From Epiperipatus broadwayi (lineage: Eukaryota; Onychophora; Udeonychophora; Euonychophora; Peripatidae), in NCBI GenBank assembly GCA_028023455.1, contig JAQFVV010006199.1, positions 8,010,972 through 8,074,971 of the forward strand: 64,000 nucleotides of DNA, in the 5' to 3' direction. Position numbers and translations under genes: made by a program. This document shows, piece by piece, positions 56,022 to 64,000 of this stretch (its first letter is position 1; each line of letters starts with the position of its first letter). The notes beneath the pieces were generated by a model, which was not told the DNA's origin, did no database searches, and saw only the letters and a list, made by a program, of their open reading frames with translations.

Positions 56022-59000
56022 TGTAACCGGCCTCCCTATACAACCGTTTTATTACGTCAGTTGTAACAATTTTCTGATGAGCATGCTGTAGGAAGGAACT
56101 ATCAATTGACATTCCTAATGCAGATGTTAATGCCTCCTACAACAATATTTCCTGCTCATCAGAGGATGTAGTACCATAGAGACTGGGAACATCTAAACAT
56201 TTATATGTTTGGTTTCTCAAAAAGCGCCATTAGAGTTCCGTCTCACTACAACCTGACTGGCCTAGGTCTAGCTCAGAAAGCATGAGATTCTCATGAAAAG
56301 TGCTATAACTGATGAGTGATCAATAAAACAAAACAATTGGACACTGATAACCAATTTAATTTTTAGTAACAAAAAAAAATTTATTAAATAACAATTAATT
56401 TCAATTTCTAACGAAGTTCATTTCTATCCCATGATAATTCATCTTCATTTTACTTATGAAAGAGCTAGAAGCGTTCTCTTTTTTTATCAATAGTTCATTT
56501 ACAAGTTCATTTATGAAAGACGTTTGGAAACAGTCTAATTCAACAATAGTTCATTTTTGAATTCCTTTATAGAAGAAGCTTGAAATATTCTAATTCAACA
56601 ATAGTTCATTTTGAATTCATTTAGAGAAAAGCTTGAAATATTCTAATTCAACAATAGTTCATTTTGATCATATGAGAGAAGTTGAAATATTCTAATTCAA
56701 CAATAGTTCATTTTGAATTATTTATAGAAAGCTTGAAATATTCTAATTCAACAATAGTTCATTTGAATTCATTTAAAAGTGAAATATTCTAATTCAACAA
56801 ATTCTTTTTTCATTATAGAAAGAAATACTAATTAAAATTTTTGACATTATAGAAGAAGGAAATATTCTAATTCAACATATTCATTGCTTCATTTATATAA
56901 CTTAGAGCATCAACTTTATGTTTATACAATAATTCATTTGAATTCATTGACCTTGAGCATAAGCATTTATGTTTATACAATAATTCATTGACATTAAAAG
57001 ACTGAGATCATATGTTTATACAATAATTCATTTTGAATCAGAACTTATCACTTTATGTTTATACAATAACATTGAACATATGAACCTTAGCTACATATGT
57101 TTATACTAACATTTTGAACATAGTAGAAGCACATAATTAGTTTATACTAATTGACATTATTAGTAAGCATTTATAGTTTATACTAATCAAATATTAGATC
57201 CATTATGTTTTCTCATTAAGAAAATAATAATGTTCTAAATCATAAGAACTTAATACATGTTATCATTGTCATTTGAATTAAAATAGCTTATGTTATCTCA
57301 TTGCATTAGTAAGCTAGTAATATGTTTATCAATAACATTTGAATATCTATCAAGCATATGTTTATACATAACACATTAAGTAGAACCTTAGAAATCAACA
57401 TTATAGTTTATCATACATTTGAATCAAAGACCTTAGAAGTCAATTATGTTTATACAATAATTCATTTAATCATTTAAGAAAACCTTAGAGCAGTAACATT
57501 TATGTTTATACAATAATTCATTTGAACATTTAAAAACCTTAGAAGCATCAACTTTATGGTTTATACTTATTTGAATTCATTTAGTAAGAATATAAGCATT
57601 TATGGTTTATCTAATCATTTAATATTTAGGAGAAGTTAATATTCTAATTCAACAATATCTTTCTTTATATAGAATTAGAGCAGTCACTTTATGGTTTATA
57701 CAATAATTCATTTGAATCATTTAAAGAAACCTTAGAAGCAGTCAAGCATTTATGGTTTATACAATAATTCATTGAAATCATTTAAAGAAGAACCTTAGAG
57801 AAATTTATGGTTTATACAATAATTCATTATTTTATGAATATTATTGATTAATTTAAATCAAATCTTGGTTTGTGGAGCATTTATCATTTGTTAATGAAGC
57901 ATTTATAATTTAGTAAATATAAAAGTATATTCATACCTAACTCTGTTTGGCTTGTGGAGCATTTATAATTTATCAAATATAAAAGTATATTCATATACAT
58001 AAATTCTGTTTGGCTTGTGAGCATTTATCATTTAGTAATTAAAGCATTCTAATTTAGTAAATATAAAAGTATATTCATATACATAAACTCTGTTTGGCTT
58101 GTGGAGCATTTATAATTTAGTCAAATATAAAAGTATAGTCATATACATAAATTCTGTTTGGCTTGTGGAGCATTTATCATTTAGTAATTAAAGCATTTCT
58201 AATTTAGTCAAATATAAAAGTATATTCATACACATAAGCTCTGTTACATTACCCAGATAGAAGTAATATGCAATTAAAGCATTTCTAATCCATATAGTAA
58301 ATACGTTCAAATATTTTTATAAATAAATTTGCGTATAGCTATTTCATAACTTCATTTTATAACGTATGATAAATATGTTCTAATATTTTAAAAAATAAAT
58401 TCTACGTAATTATTTCATAACTTCCTTTATAAATGTAAAATGTTTTAATATTTTATAAAAAAATTCTATGTAATTATTTCATAACTTCACTTTATAACAT
58501 ATGATAAAGATGTCTTAATATTTATTAAAGAAAGTATGAAGTTTCATAACTTCACTTATAATATGATAAAAATGTTTTAATATTTTATAAAAATAATTTT
58601 TATGTAGATATTTCATGATTCAATTTATAATTTATGGTAAAGATGTCTAAACATTCCTATAACATAATTACCTTCCAGTTTTGAGTCTAGTTTACTCAAA
58701 AAGGGTTATTTCATCTATGGAAGTCATGAATGGAGAGAGTGAAGCGCTAATTTACCCCATTGTCATTATAATTCCTCTAGCAAGTTTCTTTTCCATTTTC
58801 ATGTTTTGTTAAAGCTATATTTTAATGTGTCAAAAGAATTAAGTAATACACTTTTTTTTTAAAAAAATTTAATATGTTCTGCCTCTCTGTGTAAGCAAAG
58901 AAAAAAATGTTCTTTTCTTCCGACGATGCCTAATTTGAATATGCCTCAGTTTAACCCAAGTATCTTTTCTTTTTTCTTTTAATGATTGGATAATTAATTT

Positions 59001-59199
59001 TTTTTTTTATTGAGACAGTAAAAAAAAAAAAATAAGATGAATAACATTTTATTAAATATAGTCACAAAATTAAAAATATGATTTTTTTTTTTAACAATTA
59101 CAGCTTTATTTCATTCCCAATTAGACTGAATCAGCTAGACATTTTTAAATGGGGGGGGAATCTTTGAATATTTATATGAGGAACAGCATATCTGTTTCA
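56022..59199 (-). repeat. 5' LTR (3178 bp), consensus apparently eroded
   Basis: Co-linear with the 50718-53692 LTR. The first 250 bp and last ~600 bp match closely, but from about 56300 to 58990 it lacks many single bases or short blocks present in the left LTR, with hardly any substitutions. Arrays 1 and 2 (about 56500-57830) are badly scrambled. Confidence 0.85.
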
Positions 59200-59205
59200 A
59201 TATAT

Positions 59206-61961
59206 AATCAAATGAATGGAATTATGCTCACCTTGTCACATTGGTGATCAAACATAACAATCTCTAAGCATTTAATTTCATTAACTTGATAGATCTCTAA
59301 GCATTTACCTAGAAGTTTATCATATTTTTTTAATAGTAAATTCCATTAAAATCAAAATATTTTAATTTGTATAAGGCAGATCAAGAACATTATCCCTATA
59401 CAAGTAGAATATACTATGCATATGGATAACTCCAAATCATGCAATATATCACTGACAACTAATCAACATTTTCTATTAAAATAGTCATATAGCCATTTGC
59501 TTAAGGAGTTATGTAATGGGCAAGCACTGAAACAGATAAAACACGTATTCATACAATTTATCAAATCGATATATGTATATATATTATTTTTCCCAGCAAA
59601 GAATCAGTCCAAGAATTTTTTATCCTGAGTTTCTATTTTACCATTGTCTAAATAATGCAGGGAAAACTTTAAGTAATCTCTAGAATTTAGAATTTCTAGA
59701 ATAATCATCATCTAAGTACTTAACTCCAGTGATCGGATGAAAAATGAAATTAAATAATTTGACAATGTAAAGTGATTTGACTTTTAATCATTACACTTAT
59801 AAATTGGATAATCAGTTCTTTGTATTACTATACAATCAATTAGTAAATATGATTTTGAAAATTTAGCTGAAAATCGATTGTGTTATGGGTGAAGTCCATT
59901 TTCTTTGATAGAAAAAAATCGTCAATTGAAAAAGTGGTAATAAACTGTATATATACATTTGTGTTTACTTATATATATATATACTCTTTTTTTTTAATGG
60001 AAAGAGCCTCACTGAATGGTTAGTATGTTTTTCTATAACCCTGGGCTTAAAATTCAAACGAAAGTTGGACTATTTTTCCAGATGCAAATAAATTTATAAT
60101 CTTTTTTTTTTTTTAGATATTGAACTTGTGTCCAGTCTAAAATGCTATTTAAGTATTGTTATTAAAGGAGTATCTAGCTATTCTTAACTAAAGAATAAAA
60201 CAAGAAAGAAAAATCGTAAACCTTTACTAGCTGGCATTTGTCTAATTTAGTATGTCTTCTCTATTTCTCTGCAATGGGATGCTGAAGAGATCTTTGGTCT
60301 TTAGTTGGCTATTTAAAGTCTCTTTTACTTTTACATCTATATATTTTAATGATAATAAAAATACATTAACATATTTATGAGTAAAAATAAATATATGCAT
60401 GTTATAAATCTAATATATATGCCGAAAGTGTAATTTCTGTATTATTGATGCAAAATAATTGCTGGAAACTATAAAAACGTATAAGATATTTAAAAATTTT
60501 CTACTAATAAAAAAACCCTCTCTGACAAAAGAATAAAGACATTAGAAAAAGGTAGCTGCATTTCAAAATACATTTTTACTGACTTAGTTTTATCAGTTGT
60601 CCAAAAAAAAATAAAAAATAAAATAGAAATTATAATACCAAGCATGATGGAGCTAATAATAGTTTTATAATCTAATAAATAGTTATTTATAACATTAATA
60701 TAATTTCCAAAAGATGGTAAATCATCATTAAAGTTGTGTAAGAGTTGTATGCTTGTTGATTAAGTTATAACAAAAAAGAAAAATATATATCTTTTAGAAG
60801 TAATATTATCGCAAAAATGATTGTTTAGTTGTGGATCGGTGATTTTTTTTCTAATAGACTCTAAATTATAACACTCGATTAGATGATGAAATTGATATTG
60901 TAATCAGTGGCTACCAGAATAAAAAAAACAAAAAACAAACAAATGAGCAAGACAGATGATCATCAAATAAAGTTAAGATTTACTTGGAGAGATTGTGAAA
61001 AACTGAATAAATAAATTGTTTGTTTTGAATATTGTAATTCAACAAAATTAAAACTTACAAAGCCTCCATTGCCTTCATTTTGCTGTAATATATAAATTCA
61101 ATTTATCTACCTTACTTTGAACACATTTTTTAAAAGGTGAAAGTTAAAACTTGTTTAAAATAAAAGCCCTAGTATTTGTTTATTTAAGACGCAATTACTT
61201 ATATTAAAGAAAACAATTATTAATTCAAGTATAGCAATGATAATCATTTATTATTATGATATGCAAGTAATAATTTGCAATAGAAGATAAAAGTATAACA
61301 TTCACTGCGAACAAAAGCCTCTCTAGCAGCTGTCCAAAAAGAAAAAATAACAAAGGCATTACTCATCAGGCTTGTTATCATCGGATGATGACAAAATCTA
61401 ATTGGCCGTGGTTTGACAACCTGGAAAAAAATATCCTAAAATTTTTAGAATCTGACCAAAATTCAAACCTTAATCCATGGCAGGCAGGTAAACTAAACAT
61501 TACAATGCAAAGTCTTTCCAATTTATAATAAAAAATAAATTATTTAATAAAAAGAGAGATAGCAAGAAAATTTTAATCTTTTAATATTATTAAATGAAGA
61601 AAGACATTATATGTATTAGTGTTGGTATTTTTGCTTGAATAAATAATATTGCAGCCAAAAACGATTGGTAGAATATAATATAATTTGCAGTAAATAAGGA
61701 GATTTCCCCTGAAAGAGACACTTATCAGAAAGATGTCGTAAAATATTTTAATACCTATTAACTGTGAATAGCTTTTTATGGTTATACACTGCCAATTTAG
61801 AATGAAATGTGTCAACTGTTAAAATGCTATCAGTCAGCTTCAATTTAATATGATTAGGTTAATGGAAACTTAAGAAATATGACAATGTTTAGGAAAGTAG
61901 ATGGAAATCTTCATCTTGCACTCAGTTTCCCCAATAATGAATTGTTGGTAATCCTGACGTT
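59206..61961. other. AT-rich non-coding stretch
   Basis: No supported gene. The segment 60640-60775 is the partner of 49000-49135. TA microsatellites lie near 59568 and 59970. Confidence 0.5.
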
Positions 61962-61963
61962 TA

Positions 61964-63046
61964 GCGCCCCGAACAATTCGCCCTCTATTTTTAAAAAAAT
62001 GAACTATTTTTTCACTATGTAACTATATCCAAGTGTAAATGCTAATAAAAAAAGATTAAAAAAAATACTTACATTTACATGCGTATTTTTCACGTATACC
62101 GGTCTTTGCTGTATATAGAACTGTAAATAAATGACGTATATTAACTGTAAATGTTTTTCCGTAAAGAAGAATAAATAACAAGAAAACAAACTTACATTTT
62201 TAGGAGTAATTAACACACAAGGAATGACAGCCACACAGGAGGAAATGACGAAAGGTGTGCGTGGCAGATTTCTGAAAGAAAATTCTGCAGGTAGGATGAG
62301 AACAAAGGTGTGCTCATCCCAAATTTGTATTTTAGCTTATGCTATGCGACAGAGTGGACATAGGCTAATTCCCCGCGTCAAGCAAAAGTAGTTCAGAATT
62401 TGTCTCGTGCCAAATGACGCAGACAATTGCGTGAGTCTAAATACAGCCTAAAAAAAGTGTGCTCTTCCGATCTATTTATTATTCTTTATGTAATTGCAGA
62501 GTATATGTAACTATAAATGTCTTTTTTACATGAAGATGAATAAATAAAATGGATGTAACAAAACTTAATTTTTTAGGCTCTATTTAGTCTCACGCAAAGT
62601 TGCTATAAAAATTATGAACTACTGTACTTTGGTCATTTGTGACACGTGACAAATTCTGAACTACTTTTGCTTGACCGCGTGGAATTATGCCTATGTCCAC
62701 TCTGTCGCATAGCATAAGCTAAAATACCAATTTGGGATGAGCACACCTTTGTTCTCATCCTACCTGCAGGAATTTCTTTCAGAAATCTGCGCACGTGACG
62801 ACCTTTGGTTTTCCTAGTGTGGCTTCCAATTACTCCTAAAAATGTAAGTTTGTTTTCTTGTTATTTATTCTTCTTTACAAAAACATTTAGTTAATATCTT
62901 TATTTACAGTTCTATTACAGAAAGACACTATACGTGAAAAATAGTAAATGTAAGTATTTTTTAATCTTTTTATTAGATTTACACTTGGATATAGTTACAT
63001 AGTGAAAAAAAAGTTATTTTTAAAAATAGAGGGGAATTGTTGGGGG
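61964..63046. mobile_element. Foldback/MITE element with ~490-bp inverted arms
   Basis: The left arm (61964-62456) and right arm (62567-63046) pair over almost their whole length. Outer ends are CCCCGAACAATTC against CCCCCAACAATTC, inner ends TAAATACAGCCTAAAAAA against TAAATAGAGCCTAAAAAA. TA lies directly outside both ends (61962-61963 and 63047-63048), which would suit a Tc1/mariner-type duplication. No transposase. Many small indels separate the arms. Confidence 0.8.
62457..62473 (+). other. Illumina adapter-like 17-mer in palindrome loop
   Basis: GTGTGCTCTTCCGATCT exactly matches the end of the TruSeq read-2 adapter. It starts at the base where the inverted arms stop pairing. Confidence 0.9.
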
Positions 63047-63048
63047 TA

Positions 63049-64000
63049 AGTAGGATTAAATTTTTACTGATAGATGTTCAGTAATCTCTGAAAAATAACT
63101 ACAAATTCAGCTGATATCTTTTTAATTAGAGCATCACTAATGTAAAATAAATTTACTTAGAATTGTTTATAAGTTTCTATGCGTCAAACAAATTTAATTG
63201 CAGAATCATTCCTTTATAACCTTGTTCTAATATTAAAAATGTATATATTATATTTTGTGGAATCAATTTTTTTAAAGAATTATCGATTTTGTCTGGTTTT
63301 CTTAAAATTATAATTTTTTTTCCCCCGATTAAAGACTTGCGTATGTATGCATAAAAAAATAATCTCTGATTTGAATAGATATCACCACCTACATACAATG
63401 TCTTTATATATATAGAATATCTTCTAAGAAATTCACAAAAATTATAATCTTAATTAAATTACCTTTGTTCAAAATTTAGCGTTTATATATATCGTCAATT
63501 GTTTAATACAATAATTTGTTCGCCTTAATTAAATAATTCGCATAAAATTAGTGCAATACTTAATTAAGCATACATGCATTAAAATATATTACTTTTTATT
63601 GCATCATTATGAATAATGAAATTATAACAATTAATTAAAAAGTGAAGTTTTATTTCACTATACATTATTTTTATTAAGCTATAATCATATTGATTATTGA
63701 ATAAAAATGAAACTATATTACATGAAATTAGAACGTTTAAGGAAAATTTTATGTATACATATTTAAAACGCTCCATAGCTATATTTTTCTTTTGATGCAT
63801 TTTTAAAATACTCATAATTGTCTATTATTTAAGATTAAGTATACCCCCCCCCCCATATTTTTTCAATCTTTACATGTCCGAATATATAAACATGCAGCAT
63901 ATTAGTCAGCTGTTCACCCTGCATTTTAGATTAATTTATACAAACTTTCATTTTTGCTTCATTTAAGATTATCTTTCAGTTGTTGTTGTTGTTTTTTTTT
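63049..64000. other. AT-rich non-coding stretch
   Basis: No gene. A C11 homopolymer lies at 63844-63854 and a GTT repeat at the window's end. Confidence 0.55.

Larger units (their letters stand above)
50718..59199 (-). mobile_element. Large non-autonomous LTR retrotransposon (LARD-like)
   Basis: Two direct LTRs of about 3 kb flank only 2.33 kb of internal DNA. Read on the minus strand the order is: 5' LTR (59199-56022), primer-binding site, gag-like coding remnant, second small frame, polypurine tract, 3' LTR (53692-50718). LTR ends are TG...CA. Flanking ATATAT at 50712-50717 and 59200-59205 gives a 4- or 6-bp target duplication. No protease, RT or integrase motif is visible. Large non-autonomous derivatives of this sort are mobilised by a relative elsewhere in the genome; that is inference here. 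Confidence 0.85.

Overview
This is an AT-rich eukaryotic (animal-like) genomic segment made almost entirely of transposable elements, their relics and long AT-rich stretches in which I see no gene. No host protein-coding exon could be supported. The mixture of RTE-type and L1/Tx1-like non-LTR retrotransposons, Penelope-like elements with GIY-YIG endonucleases, a piggyBac transposase relic, tRNA-headed short elements and a large LTR element fits a metazoan genome; I cannot name the species.

Layout, left to right. 0-2.5 kb: AT-rich DNA with a decayed tandem repeat. 2.5-5.3 kb: a nearly intact, 5'-truncated RTE-clade retrotransposon ending in a GAT microsatellite. 6.6-8.0 kb: a 1.4 kb foldback element. 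8-18 kb: AT-rich DNA without recognisable genes. 18.1-19.3 kb: short repeats with Pol III-type promoter boxes, including a 72-nt cloverleaf with anticodon TAC. 20.2-27.96 kb: a nested Penelope-like insertion, one minus-strand copy joined to a head-to-tail pair (3' fragment plus full copy) on the plus strand. The whole is flanked by a 13-bp direct repeat and has a GACTAT/ATAGTC hairpin followed by GAAACGTTG in each terminal repeat. 29.6-30.8 kb: a small inverted repeat, microsatellites and a 96-bp tandem duplication. 31.1 kb: a minus-strand poly(A) retroposon 3' end. 32.4-34.5 kb: a 5'-truncated non-LTR retrotransposon with RT and CCHC finger. 39.6-40.9 kb: a minus-strand poly(A) retroposon with an internal tandem duplication. 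41.3-42.9 kb: a minus-strand piggyBac transposase pseudogene. 44.9 kb: a near-perfect hairpin. 46.6-47.1 kb: two tRNA-headed elements fused head to head, one carrying a Penelope-like GAAACGTTG hairpin. 49.6-50.2 kb: a tandem repeat pair. 50.7-59.2 kb: an LTR retrotransposon with about 3 kb LTRs and only 2.3 kb inside (gag-like fragments, no RT), so probably non-autonomous. 61.96-63.05 kb: a second foldback element.

Two points need attention before this sequence is used. First, exact Illumina adapter ends occur inside the assembly: 13 nt at 22275-22287, where the adapter-like bases break the minus-strand Penelope RT frame, and 17 nt at 62457-62473, in the loop of a palindrome. Second, the right LTR differs from the left almost only by small deletions, and most Penelope frame breaks lie at homopolymers. 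Some apparent pseudogenisation may therefore be consensus error rather than biology.
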